This document shows positions 42,768 through 52,393 of a stretch of 64,000 nucleotides of DNA, piece after piece (the first letter of the stretch is position 1; each line of letters begins with the position of its first letter). The stretch covers positions 1 through 64,000 of the forward strand of contig NZ_OY769915.1 of NCBI RefSeq assembly GCF_963669205.1. The letters are read 5' to 3'. The position numbers and the translations under genes were made by a program. This stretch comes from an uncultured Roseibium sp. Its GTDB lineage: Bacteria > Pseudomonadota > Alphaproteobacteria > Rhizobiales > Stappiaceae. Below the pieces are notes generated by a model that worked only from the letters and a program-made list of their open reading frames with translations, did no database searches and was not told where the DNA came from.

Positions 42768-44567
42768 TCAGTGATTGTCTCTCGGCAAGCCCCTTTTGTG
42801 GGCGACGTCCTGATACTTGACGGCCGGTTCGAGCACCATGCCCTTGTCGAACTGTCCGACAATCCCGCGCTGGATTTCCTGCCAGGGGGTCTGGCTCTCG
42901 GCGAATTTGAACCCGCCGGCCGCTTCGAGAGCCGCGCGGCGCTGTGCCAGTTCCTCGTCCGAAATCAGGATGTTCGCCGTCCCTTTCTTGAGGTCGATAC
43001 GGACGCGGTCATCGGTCTTCAAGAGGGCCAGGCCACCCATTGCGGCGGCCTCCGGAGACGCGTTCAGGATGGATGGAGACCCGGACGTACCGGACTGGCG
43101 GCCGTCGCCGATGCACGGCAGAGCGGTGACCCCGCGCTTGATCAGGGCGGCGGGTGGCTGCATGTTGACGACCTCGGCCCCGCCGGGATACCCGATCGGG
43201 CCGGTGCCGCGGATGAACAGCATGCAGTTCTCGTCGATCTGAAGATCCGGATCGTCGAGCCGGTCGTGATAGTCTTCGGGACCCTCGAAAACGATCGCGC
43301 GGCCTTCGAAGGCTTCCGGGTCGTTCGGGTTGGAGAGATAGCGGTTCCGGAATTCATCCGAGATCACGCTGGTTTTCATGATCGCGCTGTCGAATAGATT
43401 GCCCTTCAGATTGATGAAGCCGGCCCGCTCCATCATCGGCGCGTCGAACGGTTTGATCACCTCCGGCAGATCGGTGACGATCCCCTCGCAGTTTTCGGCA
43501 ATGGTCTTGCCGTTCGCCGTCAGTGCGTCGGGATGTGGCAGCTTGCCGTGGCGCAGCAGTTCGGCGGCGACGGCAGGGACCCCGCCTGCGTGGAAATAGT
43601 CTTCCCCCAGATACGCGCCGGCCGGCTGCAGATTGACCAGAAGCGGCACGTCATGACCGAGGCTCTGCCAGTCGTCATTGTCGAGCTCGACGCCGACATG
43701 ACGCGCAACCCCGTTCAGATGGATGGGGGCGTTGGTGGAACCGCCGATCGCAGAATTGATCACGATGGCGTTCTCGAACGCCTCCCGGGTCATGATGTCC
43801 GACGGCTTCCGGTCCGCGTGAACCATTTCGACGATGCGTTTGCCGGTTTCAAAGGAAATGGCACCGCGTTCCCGGTAGGGCGCCGGGATCGCGGCAGCTC
43901 CGGGAAGCTGCATGCCGAGCGCTTCGGCGAGTGAGTTCATCGTTGTCGCCGTTCCCATCGTGTTGCAGTACCCGACGGACGGTGCCGCAGAGGCAACAAG
44001 GTCCATGAAGCCTGTATAGTCGATTTCGCCGGCGGCAAGCATCTGGCGCGCCTTCCAGACGATGGTGCCCGATCCGGTGCGCTCGCCCTTGTACCAGCCG
44101 TTGAGCATCGGACCGACGGAGAGCGCGACGGCCGGAATGTTGACGGTGGCAGCCGCCATCAGGCAGGCAGGTGTGGTCTTGTCGCACCCGATCGTCAGAA
44201 CGACACCGTCAATCGGGTAGCCGTAGAGAAGTTCGACCAGTCCCAGATAGGCCAGGTTCCGGTCAAGAGAAGCCGTCGGCCGCTTGCCGGTCTCCTGGAT
44301 CGGATGGACCGGAAATTCGAAGGCGACGCCGCCGGCGTCCCGAATGCCTTCGCGAACGCGTTTTGCCAGCTCAAGATGATGCCGGTTGCAGGGAGACAGG
44401 TCCGATCCGGTCTGCGCGATGCCGATAATGGGTTTGCCGGATTGCAGTTCTTCGCGTGTGATGCCGAAATTCAGATAGCGCTCGATGTAAAGCGCCGTCA
44501 TGCCGGGGTTTCCCGGATTGTCGAACCAGGCCGCGGACCGCAGCTTCGGCGTTTTCGTGTCGCTCAT
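42768..44567 (-). CDS. IlvD/Edd-family sugar-acid dehydratase (L-arabinonate/xylonate type)
   Basis: A 599-residue dehydratase. Cluster-binding cysteines are at C60 (LSPCNRHH), C128 (IGCDKTTPACL) and C200 (SVGYCNTMGTATTMNSLAEALGM), as in [2Fe-2S] pentonate dehydratases; K130 is in the Mg-site position. The N-terminus (SAAWFDNPGNPGMTALYIER) is close to the L-arabinonate dehydratase type rather than to IlvD. It would convert a pentonate to a 2-keto-3-deoxy acid. No pentose genes are adjacent, so the exact sugar acid is unsettled. Confidence 0.85.
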   Translation of the reverse strand: MSDTKTPKLRSAAWFDNPGNPGMTALYIERYLNFGITREELQSGKPIIGIAQTGSDLSPCNRHHLELAKRVREGIRDAGGVAFEFPVHPIQETGKRPTASLDRNLAYLGLVELLYGYPIDGVVLTIGCDKTTPACLMAAATVNIPAVALSVGPMLNGWYKGERTGSGTIVWKARQMLAAGEIDYTGFMDLVASAAPSVGYCNTMGTATTMNSLAEALGMQLPGAAAIPAPYRERGAISFETGKRIVEMVHADRKPSDIMTREAFENAIVINSAIGGSTNAPIHLNGVARHVGVELDNDDWQSLGHDVPLLVNLQPAGAYLGEDYFHAGGVPAVAAELLRHGKLPHPDALTANGKTIAENCEGIVTDLPEVIKPFDAPMMERAGFINLKGNLFDSAIMKTSVISDEFRNRYLSNPNDPEAFEGRAIVFEGPEDYHDRLDDPDLQIDENCMLFIRGTGPIGYPGGAEVVNMQPPAALIKRGVTALPCIGDGRQSGTSGSPSILNASPEAAAMGGLALLKTDDRVRIDLKKGTANILISDEELAQRRAALEAAGGFKFAESQTPWQEIQRGIVGQFDKGMVLEPAVKYQDVAHKRGLPRDNH

Positions 44568-44679
44568 GGCGCCTCATCCCTCATACTTTTCAAGTCATGG
44601 GGCAGGATAAACACCAGGCATCAGAGACTGTAAAGGCGGTCAGGTCGCAAAGTGGTTCCACCTTTTGAGATTCTTGGGT

Positions 44680-46236
44680 TCAGGAGCGCACCGGCAAAGT
44701 GCCGGCAACGGAAATCCTGGCGAAAATCTGAAGAATGGCGATTGCGGCAGCAAACAACACCGGGGCAGACAGGAGCGGGAGCACGCCGGCGGCACCCAGC
44801 AGGCCGCAACCTGTCCAAAGCGAGACAAGAGTCTGTCTTGCGCGCAACGCGAGCAGATCGCGCCGGCTTGCCAGGGCCTTGAGGGCAGGAAAGGCGCCGA
44901 TATCCTGCGTGTCGCTGACCGCAATCGGACGGGCGCCGTCAAGGCATTTCATCGCGGATGGAGTGTCCTCGAAAAGTTCCAGCGCGCGTCGGTCGTCCGA
45001 AAGCGACAGGCGCAGACATGTGCCGGGCGCGAAAAGCCGCAAGGATGCGTCTTCTGCCGTTTCCCCGGGTTTGGGGTCTTCCGGAGCATTCATGCAGAGC
45101 ATCTCCGCCAGCGCTTCCCGCGTCTTCTGGCTGTCGCTCGTGTGAAGCCACGGTTCCAGGCCTTCGTTCCGCAGTGCGCGGCCTGCAACGCCTGCATCGG
45201 GGCGCAGGGTTCCTTCAAGCCCCAGCACACCAACGACCCTTCCTCCGACGGCGACGCGCAGTACGGTCTTGCCGTCTGCTTCCAGCGAACGCGCAATGGC
45301 ATCGGCGGTAAAACTGTCAATCTTGAGCCGCTTCAGGAGGTCGGTGCTTCCAAGGACGACGGTCTGCCCGCCAAGGAGGGCGACGGCGCCGAGCCCGGGT
45401 GCCGGGTCATATCTGTCGGGCGACCGCACGGCGACGCGCCACTGGACAGCGAGTTGGCGCAGGGCGTGCGCAATCGGATGCGTTGCATGCGCTTCTGCGG
45501 ATGCTGCCACCGCGAGCAGCGTCCTGGGTTCGTTGTCGAAGGCCATCACGTTGCTGACCATCAGATCAGGTCCGGACATGATGGCAGCCTTGTCTATGAG
45601 GACGTGCCGTGCGTGCGCGATCACCGGAAAAGCTCCGGGTGCCAGGTCACGCGCACCGGCAACCGCCGCTGCGCGGTAGAATACCTTGTCGGCAAAGGCA
45701 TTGATTCCGTCAACAAGACCAGGCCATGAAAGCGTGAGGGTCGCGGCGAAAACGGCCGCACACGCCGACGGATCAATGGCCAGCCAGACGGATCCCGAGA
45801 CGGCTGCGAGCGCTGTGGAGCCGGTCGCCTCCAGCACTCCGCTGCGGTCTCCGCGTGCCGGCAGAATGGCAATGCCGACCGATCGCTGGATCATCAGGAT
45901 CGCAGCTGCGAGTGCCGGGACGATGGCTTCGTTGATCCGGAAATCACCCAGGGTTTGCAGCAATGCGGTCATGAGCAGAAGAGACAGGCTCAGACAACAG
46001 GTGATGAGTGTCATGGGTTTGCCGGCCTCCTCTGAGAGGCGCAGACTGAGCGGCAGAAAAGCGAAGATCGCCGAAAACATGCTGAAGATCAGACCGGAAT
46101 AGTCGCCGAAAGGTCCGAGCGGCGTCAAAGAGCGGCCATTGCTCCATCCAGCTTCCAGCAATGCGAGCAGCAGAAAGACGAGGGAGATACAAATGAATGC
46201 GCACCAAGTGAGTGTCTGGACGGGCTTTTTTGGCAT
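44680..46236 (-). CDS. Degenerate P-type ATPase-like membrane protein
   Basis: A 518-residue protein laid out like a shortened P1B ATPase: several N-terminal membrane helices (about 12-32, 47-65, 76-96, 104-124, 137-176), a cytoplasmic region, then two C-terminal helices (about 470-510). The phosphorylation motif reads DKAAIMS at 215-221 in place of DKTGTLT. An HP pair (H253-P254) and a GLG nucleotide-domain motif at 281 are kept; TGDN appears as TSDS (366-369). The GDGxNDAPAL hinge and the membrane CPx motif are not found. It therefore probably neither autophosphorylates normally nor pumps metal. Function is unknown. A 15-bp palindrome lies 16 bp upstream. Confidence 0.65.
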   Translation of the reverse strand: MPKKPVQTLTWCAFICISLVFLLLALLEAGWSNGRSLTPLGPFGDYSGLIFSMFSAIFAFLPLSLRLSEEAGKPMTLITCCLSLSLLLMTALLQTLGDFRINEAIVPALAAAILMIQRSVGIAILPARGDRSGVLEATGSTALAAVSGSVWLAIDPSACAAVFAATLTLSWPGLVDGINAFADKVFYRAAAVAGARDLAPGAFPVIAHARHVLIDKAAIMSGPDLMVSNVMAFDNEPRTLLAVAASAEAHATHPIAHALRQLAVQWRVAVRSPDRYDPAPGLGAVALLGGQTVVLGSTDLLKRLKIDSFTADAIARSLEADGKTVLRVAVGGRVVGVLGLEGTLRPDAGVAGRALRNEGLEPWLHTSDSQKTREALAEMLCMNAPEDPKPGETAEDASLRLFAPGTCLRLSLSDDRRALELFEDTPSAMKCLDGARPIAVSDTQDIGAFPALKALASRRDLLALRARQTLVSLWTGCGLLGAAGVLPLLSAPVLFAAAIAILQIFARISVAGTLPVRS

Positions 46237-46251
46237 TTTCCGCGGCTTTCG

Positions 46252-46266
46252 AAACGAAATTCGTTT
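46252..46266. promoter_or_regulatory. Perfect 15-bp palindrome upstream of the P-type ATPase-like gene
   Basis: AAACGAAATTCGTTT, symmetrical around its central A, ends 16 bp from the start codon at 46236. It is likely an operator; the cognate regulator is not identified. Confidence 0.5.
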
Positions 46267-46558
46267 GTATTTTCAAGGAACGCGTTTGACTCAATCTTGC
46301 CGGAGATTGTCCGGAAAACGGCTTCAAGCATGTGGACGCGGGACGTGCCTGGCAATGCCGCCGGGCTGATCCGGCCGGCCACGCCATTCCGAATTGGTCA
46401 AACATTAGTCATTAGTGCTGATGATTTGTGCGGCATCGCTCTTGCGATACGAGTGAACCTTGGGGAATATGCGGTCCATATCGAAGTAGAGTCGAAACAA
46501 TTTTAAGACTCAATCAGAATTTGTTTCTAGGAATGAGAGTATTTTGAACAAGTGGTTC

Positions 46559-46586
46559 GCAGGGAGAGCTCATCAGCTCTCCCTGC
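46559..46586. other. Strong hairpin, 12-bp perfect stem
   Basis: GCAGGGAGAGCT / AGCTCTCCCTGC with loop CATC, in a gene-free stretch. Only a short ATTT follows on the plus strand, so it may be an inefficient terminator, part of a small RNA, or a repeat. Confidence 0.5.
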
Positions 46587-46910
46587 ATTTCCGGGATGAC
46601 CACCGCTTTCAGGTTGTAAACTATGGCAAGAAATCGTCGATCTTGCGCAAAAGCAGAATACCCTGCCGTCTAGACTTCAGGTTCGGTATTGACACTGCAA
46701 TGTTTGCCGCCACCGGACTCGATTGTGGTTATCTTGATCCGGCTGTCGGGGAATCGGGGCGCGGAAGCGAGTCAAGCCTGCGGCGTGCCCGAACCACAGA
46801 ATCGATGTTGCCGCTGATACCGGAGCGGCAGATCCGAGAATTGCATCGTGCGGCGGATCCGCCTCGGCGTGACTGGAGACTATGGCCGGCATAGCCGGCC
46901 GGGAGCGGTT

Positions 46911-48632
46911 CTACGTCGTCTCCAGATTGGCCCGGGACAAAAGCTCCATTGACGGCATGAGTTCCAGAAGCTCGCGTGTGTAGGGGTGTTTCGGCGCTTC
47001 GAAAAGGTCGTCGCAATCTGAGACCTCGCAGAGTTCGCCGTTCCGCATCACGCCGATCCGGTTGCACATCTGCCTGATCACGGCGAGATCGTGGCTGATG
47101 AACAGCATCGTCAGGCCAAGTTCCTGTTGCAGGTCCTTCAGCAGATTGAGGATCTGAGCCTGGATGGACACATCCAGTGCCGACGTCGGTTCGTCGCAGA
47201 TCAGGAAACGCGGCCTGGTGGCAAGTGCACGCGCGATGGATATGCGCTGGCGCTGACCGCCTGAAAACTCGTGCGGGAACTTCTGCCCGGCCAGGGCTCC
47301 GAGACCCACGTGATCGAGCAGGTCGTCGACGATCTGCCGCACTTCGGCATTGCCGGAGGCGAGTTTGTGAAACTTGATCGGTTCCGCGATGATGTCACGT
47401 ACGCGCATGCGGGCATTGAGCGACGAATAGGGATCCTGAAAGATCATCTGCATCTGGCGCCGCATCGCCAGCACATCCTTCCGGTTCTTGAGCGACGTCA
47501 GCTCGGTCTTGCCGAACAGGATCGACCCACCTGTCGGGTCGTAGAGGCCGGTGATCAGGCGCGCGATCGTCGATTTGCCGGATCCGCTCTCTCCAACAAG
47601 GCCGAAGGTTTCGCCCTGTTGGATGTCGAAGCTCACCTTCTTGACGGCCTGGAAGTATTTTCTGCGCGACGGGAAAACGCTCCCGCGGACCTCGAACCGC
47701 ATGTCCAGGTCGCGGATCTGGACGAGAGGACCCGTGATCTTCTCATAGTCCCGCGATCTGCCGAGCCAGTGCGTGGAGATGTCGATGTGTTTCTGCGGCG
47801 TGCCCGCCTTTTCGATGTAGTTGACCACCGGAAAGCGTTCCACCTTCACGTCGGGACGGGGAACGGCGGAAATCAGGCTTTGCGTGTAGGGATGCTGCGG
47901 TGCGCCGAGCACCTGCGTGGTCTCGCCGTATTCGACGAGATCACCGTGATACATGACGGCGACATGGTCGGTGATGTCGGCAATGACCCCCATATCGTGG
48001 GTGATCACCAGCATGGCCACATTCCGTTCCTCGCACAGCTTCTTCATCAGTTCGAGGATCTGGGCCTGGATCGAGACGTCCAGCGCCGTGGTCGGTTCGT
48101 CCGCGATGACGAGTTCCGGCTCCGCGCACAGGGCGAGCGCGATCACGACACGCTGGCGCATCCCGCCCGAGAACTGGTGCGGATACTGCTTGATACGTTC
48201 GGCCGGGTTGGGAATGCCGACCGAGTCGATCAGTTCGATCGCGCGTTTCCGCGCGTCCCTGGCCGATAGCGGCAGGTGCGTTCGAATTGTCTCGACAAGC
48301 TGGGATTCGACTGTCTGCAGCGGATCGAGCGATGTCAGCGGATCCTGAAAGATCATCCCGATCTTCCGGCCGCGCAACAGCCGCTTTTCCTTGTAGGGCA
48401 GATTGTCGATGCGTTTTCCATGCAGGAAAACCTCTCCGCCGGCGATGCGGCCGGGCTCCTGCAGGAGGCCGATGACGGCGTTGCCGACCGTCGATTTGCC
48501 CGCGCCCGATTCCCCGACCACGCCCAGGATCTTGCCGGCATCCACGCTCATGTCGACACCGTCGACGGCAACGAACACGGACTTCCTGCCCGGAAATTCG
48601 ACTGTGAGGTCCTTGATATCCAGAACGTTCAT
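46911..48632 (-). CDS. Dipeptide/oligopeptide-type ABC transporter, fused double ATP-binding protein
   Basis: A 573-residue protein with two ATPase halves, DppD-like then DppF-like, as in GsiA. Walker A motifs are GESGAGKST (about 40-48) and GESGSGKST (about 345-353). Signatures are FSGGMRQRVVIALAL and FSGGQRQRISIARAL; Walker B motifs are LVIADEPTTALD and FLICDEPTSALD. It powers the adjacent DppB/DppC-like permeases. It is last gene of the five-gene minus-strand operon. Confidence 0.95.
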   Translation of the reverse strand: MNVLDIKDLTVEFPGRKSVFVAVDGVDMSVDAGKILGVVGESGAGKSTVGNAVIGLLQEPGRIAGGEVFLHGKRIDNLPYKEKRLLRGRKIGMIFQDPLTSLDPLQTVESQLVETIRTHLPLSARDARKRAIELIDSVGIPNPAERIKQYPHQFSGGMRQRVVIALALCAEPELVIADEPTTALDVSIQAQILELMKKLCEERNVAMLVITHDMGVIADITDHVAVMYHGDLVEYGETTQVLGAPQHPYTQSLISAVPRPDVKVERFPVVNYIEKAGTPQKHIDISTHWLGRSRDYEKITGPLVQIRDLDMRFEVRGSVFPSRRKYFQAVKKVSFDIQQGETFGLVGESGSGKSTIARLITGLYDPTGGSILFGKTELTSLKNRKDVLAMRRQMQMIFQDPYSSLNARMRVRDIIAEPIKFHKLASGNAEVRQIVDDLLDHVGLGALAGQKFPHEFSGGQRQRISIARALATRPRFLICDEPTSALDVSIQAQILNLLKDLQQELGLTMLFISHDLAVIRQMCNRIGVMRNGELCEVSDCDDLFEAPKHPYTRELLELMPSMELLSRANLETT

Positions 48633-48639
48633 GGCGCCC

Positions 48640-49617
48640 TCACCGCAGTTTCGGATTGAGGGCGTCGCGCAACCAGTCGCCCAGAAGGTTGACGTTCAGG
48701 ACCAGAAGCGCAAGCGCCAGGCCGGGAAAAATCGCGATCCACCATTCGCCGGAATAGAGGAAATCGTTTCCGATCGCGATCAATGTTCCGAGCGAAGGCT
48801 GCGTTGGCGGCATGCCGACTCCCAGAAACGACAGCGTCGCCTCCGTGACGATGGCAAGTGCGAGATTGATCGTCGCGATGACCATGACAGGTCCCATCAC
48901 GTTGGGAAGGATATGGCGCACCATGATGATGACGGACGGGATGCCGATGACGCGCGCCGCCTGAACGTATTCCTTGTTCTTCTCCACCATCGTCGACCCG
49001 CGCACCGTGCGGGCATACTGAACCCAGAACGACAGCGCCAGCGACACGATCAGGATGTAGAAGGCAAAGAACTCGCGATCGACACCGCCGAATATCCCGG
49101 CAGCGATACCGTCGATCAGCAGCGCGATCAGGATTGCCGGGAACGTCAGCTGGACATCGGCAACGCGCATGATGAACGAATCGACGCGCCCGCCCATGTA
49201 CCCGGCGACGAGGCCGAGCGAAATGCCGAGAACCGCGGCGGCGATCACTGAGCAGAACCCGATAATCAGGGAAATCCGCATCCCGTAGAAGATACCCGAG
49301 AGCAGGTCTCTTCCCTGGTCATCCGTGCCCAGAAGGAAACGCGGATCTGAATACTCCTGCCAGATGGGCGGAACGCGCGCATCGAGGATCGAGATCGTTG
49401 CCAGGTCGAACGGATTGTGCGGCGCGACCCAGGGCGCCAGAAACGACAGCAGAAACAGGATCAGTGTGGCGATCGCGGCGACAACGGTGATCTTTGATCG
49501 CAGGAACGAATGGAACAGGTCGCTGTCCAGGATTCTGGACACACGGCCCGCTGGCGGCTGTTCGTTTGACCGGTCCTGAACGGCGGCTGTGACTTCTTCA
49601 TTGGAGACATATGGCAT
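48640..49617 (-). CDS. ABC transporter permease, DppC type
   Basis: A 325-residue inner-membrane permease. It has an N-terminal helix (about residues 45-65), the LLGTDDQGRDLLSGIFYGMRISL motif of DppC-type proteins, and the EAA-type loop QAARVIGIPSVIIMVRHILPNVMGP. AGGGGA lies before the ATG at 49617; an earlier in-frame start overlaps dppB-like sequence. The spacing to the ATPase gene is 7 bp. Confidence 0.92.
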   Translation of the reverse strand: MPYVSNEEVTAAVQDRSNEQPPAGRVSRILDSDLFHSFLRSKITVVAAIATLILFLLSFLAPWVAPHNPFDLATISILDARVPPIWQEYSDPRFLLGTDDQGRDLLSGIFYGMRISLIIGFCSVIAAAVLGISLGLVAGYMGGRVDSFIMRVADVQLTFPAILIALLIDGIAAGIFGGVDREFFAFYILIVSLALSFWVQYARTVRGSTMVEKNKEYVQAARVIGIPSVIIMVRHILPNVMGPVMVIATINLALAIVTEATLSFLGVGMPPTQPSLGTLIAIGNDFLYSGEWWIAIFPGLALALLVLNVNLLGDWLRDALNPKLR

Positions 49618-49630
49618 CCGGAGTGTCCCC

Positions 49631-50605
49631 TTATGGCCGTCCGACCCGCAGGCGCGGATCGATATAGAAGTAGAGAATGTCCACGATGAAATTGATCGCA
49701 ACGAACAGGAATGCGGTCAGCAGCAGATAGGCGGACATGATCGGGATATCGACGTTCTGGACGGCTTGCAGGAACAGAAGCCCCATGCCGGGCCAGTTGA
49801 ACACCGTCTCCGTGATCGTGGCAAAGGCGATGATGGCGCCAAGCTGCAGGCCGGTGATCGTGATCACGGGAACCAGTGTGTTTTTGAGCGCATGCCTGAA
49901 ATGGACGAGCCGGTCCGGCAGGCCGCGTGCGCGCGCGAACTTGATGTAGTCCGTCCGGATCACTTCCAGCATCTCGGCACGGATCAGCCTCATGATCAGT
50001 GTCATCTGGTAGAGCCCGAGCGTGATCGAGGGAAGGATCAGGGCCTTCAACCCGGATGCGGTCAGAAACCCGGTGGTCCACCAGGAACCGATCTGCACGG
50101 TGTCGCCGCGCCCGAAGCTCGGGAGCCACTGCAGGGTGACGGAGAACAGGAAGATAAGCAGAATGCCGATGAAGAAGGTCGGTAGCGAAATCCCGACAAG
50201 CGAGACGGACAGAAACAGCTTGGAAATGGGGGATTCCCGGTTGAGACCTGCGTAGATCCCCATTGGAATGCCGACCACCAGTGCAAACAGCGCGGAGGTC
50301 AGACTGAGTTCCAGAGTTGCCGGGATACGTTTGGCGAAGAGCTCCGAAACGGGCTGGCGGAACTGGTAGGACGTACCGAAGTCGAACTGGGCGGCCTTGG
50401 TGACGAAACGCAGAAACTGAACGGGTATCGGATCATTCAGCCCGAGCCGCTCGCGCAGGGCTTCACGTTCTTCAATCGATGTCTCGATCCCGACCATCTG
50501 ATTGATCGGATCACCCACAAAACGGAACATGGTGAAGGCAAGCAGCGCCACCACCAGCATGACAATCAACGCCTGGATCAGGCGGCGTGTCGCAAAACCA
50601 ATCAT
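49631..50605 (-). CDS. ABC transporter permease, DppB type
   Basis: A 324-residue permease with an N-terminal MIGFATRRLIQALIVMLVVALLAFTMFRF helix (abridged family hallmark), DPINQMVG and the EAA loop FARARGLPDRLVHFRHALKNTLVP. About six membrane segments. It ends 13 bp before the DppC-type gene and begins 73 bp after the binding-protein gene, with a hairpin in that gap. Confidence 0.92.
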   Translation of the reverse strand: MIGFATRRLIQALIVMLVVALLAFTMFRFVGDPINQMVGIETSIEEREALRERLGLNDPIPVQFLRFVTKAAQFDFGTSYQFRQPVSELFAKRIPATLELSLTSALFALVVGIPMGIYAGLNRESPISKLFLSVSLVGISLPTFFIGILLIFLFSVTLQWLPSFGRGDTVQIGSWWTTGFLTASGLKALILPSITLGLYQMTLIMRLIRAEMLEVIRTDYIKFARARGLPDRLVHFRHALKNTLVPVITITGLQLGAIIAFATITETVFNWPGMGLLFLQAVQNVDIPIMSAYLLLTAFLFVAINFIVDILYFYIDPRLRVGRP

Positions 50606-50635
50606 TTCGGCTCTTCAGGGTCTGGCATGAAAATA

Positions 50636-50658
50636 CGCTCCCGGCATTGCCGGGAGCG
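50636..50658 (-). terminator. Intercistronic hairpin after the binding-protein gene
   Basis: A 10-bp perfect stem CGCTCCCGGC / GCCGGGAGCG with a 3-base loop, then ATTTTCAT on the minus strand. It probably stabilises or partly terminates the binding-protein message. Confidence 0.65.
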
Positions 50659-50678
50659 TCAAGCGATGTTTGCGGAAA

Positions 50679-52259
50679 TCAGTTCTTGTTGATGAAACGG
50701 AACTTGAACTGATTGTCGGCGCGTTGAACGAGCTCGATGTTGTCCGCAACGCCCCAGGCAAGGCCCTGCTGGTGAAGCGGAATGTAGTAGGCGTTGTCGT
50801 GACTGATCTTGAACGCTTCGGCGATCAGGCCGTCACGCTTTTCCGGATCGATCTCGACCAGAACCTTGCCGGTCAGGTCGTCGATCTTGTCGTCACAGAA
50901 ACCGCCGAGGTTGAACGGGGAGCCTTCCCCGCCTTCTGTCCGGCAGTTCATCAGGTTCGAAAGAACGTTCCAGCTGTCCAGGGAGCCGGGGGTCCAGCCG
51001 AGCAGGTAGAACGACGTGTCGAAGCCGCCGGATGCCAGCACCTTTGCAAAATACTTGGCCTTCGGCTGCGCGTTCAGGTCAACCTTGACGCCGATGCGGG
51101 CAAGCATGGCGGCAACGGCCTGACAGATGGATTCGTCGTTGACGTATCGATCGTTCGGGCAGTCCATGCCGACGGTGAAGCCGTCCGCGTATCCGGCCTC
51201 GGTGAGCAGCTTCTTGGCGTTTTCCGGATCATAGGGATAACGCTCGAACTCGCTGGACTTTGAGAACAGGAAGGGCGAGATCATGATGGCCGACGGCGTG
51301 GCGAGGTCGCGCATGACCTTGTTCTTGATCGCCTCGATGTCGATCGCCTGATAGAACGCCTTGCGGACCTTTTCGTCCTTGAACGGGTTCTTGCCCTTGA
51401 CGTCGGAATAAAGCAGTTCATCGCGCATCTGATCCATGCCGAGGAAGATCGTGCGCAGCTCCGGTCCCGTCAGCGCAACCGTGCCGGAGTTGTCGTTGAT
51501 ACGCTTGATGTCCTGAACGGGGATCGGGTAGACCATGTCCAGTTCGCCAGACAACAGGGCGGCGACTCGGGTCGCGTCCGACGGGATCGGCGTGAATTCG
51601 ACCGTATCGACATTGTGCTTGATTTCATCCCACCAGCCGTCGTTTTTCTCGTAAACGGTCTTCACGCCGGCCTCATGGCTGACGATCTTGAACGGGCCGG
51701 TGCCGTTGGCGTTCAGTGACGCGTAATTGGGCGTGGTGTCGGAAGCGGAGGTCACCTTGACCGCGTCATTCTCCGTCGTCCAGTCCTTGTCCATGATGTA
51801 GAACGTGTCCCACTCATAGTGCAGGATCGGATTCGGACCCGTCAGGACAATGTCGACCGTGTGGTCGTCGACGATCTCGACTTTTGCGTCGGCCGGCACG
51901 CGTGTCGTCAGATCCGAGCCTTCGGAGCGCACGCGTTCGATCGAAAAGGCAACATCTTCGGCGGTGAAGTCGTTGCCATTGTGGAACTTGACGCCTTTGC
52001 GGAGAAAGAAGCGCCAGCGGTTCGGTTCGATGATTTCCCAGCGCTCCGCAAGCGCCGGTTCAATCGCCAGGTCGACACCGCGCCGTGTCAGGCCCTCGTA
52101 CGCGTTGCCGAGCGACGATAGCGTGAAAGTCTCGTTCAGGCTGTAGGGATCGAGGCCGTTCAGGCTTCCCTGAAAGGCAAACTTGAATGTTTCCGCCTGA
52201 GCAGCACTACCCGTTCCTGCTGCCAGAAGAGCAGCCAAAATCAGAGTTTTCTTGTTCAT
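50679..52259 (-). CDS. ABC transporter substrate-binding protein, peptide type (SBP_bac_5)
   Basis: A 526-residue periplasmic protein with signal peptide (ILAALLAAGTGSAAQA, cleavage near residue 22). The family-5 fold has LDPYSLNETFTLSSLGNAYEGL near the N-terminus, FHNGNDFTAEDVAFSIERV, and GTGPFKIVS. Its ligand is likely a peptide or a related amide; the neighbouring M20 deacetylase hints at an N-acylated amino acid or peptide. GAGGGG lies before the ATG at 52259. Confidence 0.92.
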   Translation of the reverse strand: MNKKTLILAALLAAGTGSAAQAETFKFAFQGSLNGLDPYSLNETFTLSSLGNAYEGLTRRGVDLAIEPALAERWEIIEPNRWRFFLRKGVKFHNGNDFTAEDVAFSIERVRSEGSDLTTRVPADAKVEIVDDHTVDIVLTGPNPILHYEWDTFYIMDKDWTTENDAVKVTSASDTTPNYASLNANGTGPFKIVSHEAGVKTVYEKNDGWWDEIKHNVDTVEFTPIPSDATRVAALLSGELDMVYPIPVQDIKRINDNSGTVALTGPELRTIFLGMDQMRDELLYSDVKGKNPFKDEKVRKAFYQAIDIEAIKNKVMRDLATPSAIMISPFLFSKSSEFERYPYDPENAKKLLTEAGYADGFTVGMDCPNDRYVNDESICQAVAAMLARIGVKVDLNAQPKAKYFAKVLASGGFDTSFYLLGWTPGSLDSWNVLSNLMNCRTEGGEGSPFNLGGFCDDKIDDLTGKVLVEIDPEKRDGLIAEAFKISHDNAYYIPLHQQGLAWGVADNIELVQRADNQFKFRFINKN

Positions 52260-52393
52260 TTTCCCCTCGTTGGTTCCGGTTCCCGGAATGACACCGCAAC
52301 AGCGGCCGCGATTTCCTGGAGTGGTGCAGCCGCCCGTCCGTCGGCAACTATGACACTGTAAGTGACCGGGTTCAAACCCGCTCGAGCCTGTTT

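Larger units (their letters stand above)
46237..46910. other. 674-bp intergenic region with two dyads, no supported gene
   Basis: Between the pseudo-ATPase gene and the ABC ATPase gene, both on the minus strand. It holds the palindrome at 46252 and a strong hairpin at 46559. Base composition dips toward AT at 46250-46550. A plus-strand frame at 46544-46894 and a minus-strand one at 46677-46892 show no recognisable features or ribosome-binding sites, so I do not call them. Confidence 0.5.

Noticed and set aside
46544..46894. Plus-strand open frame in the 46.2-46.9 kb gap
   Set aside because: No ribosome-binding site, no recognisable fold and a competing minus-strand frame.
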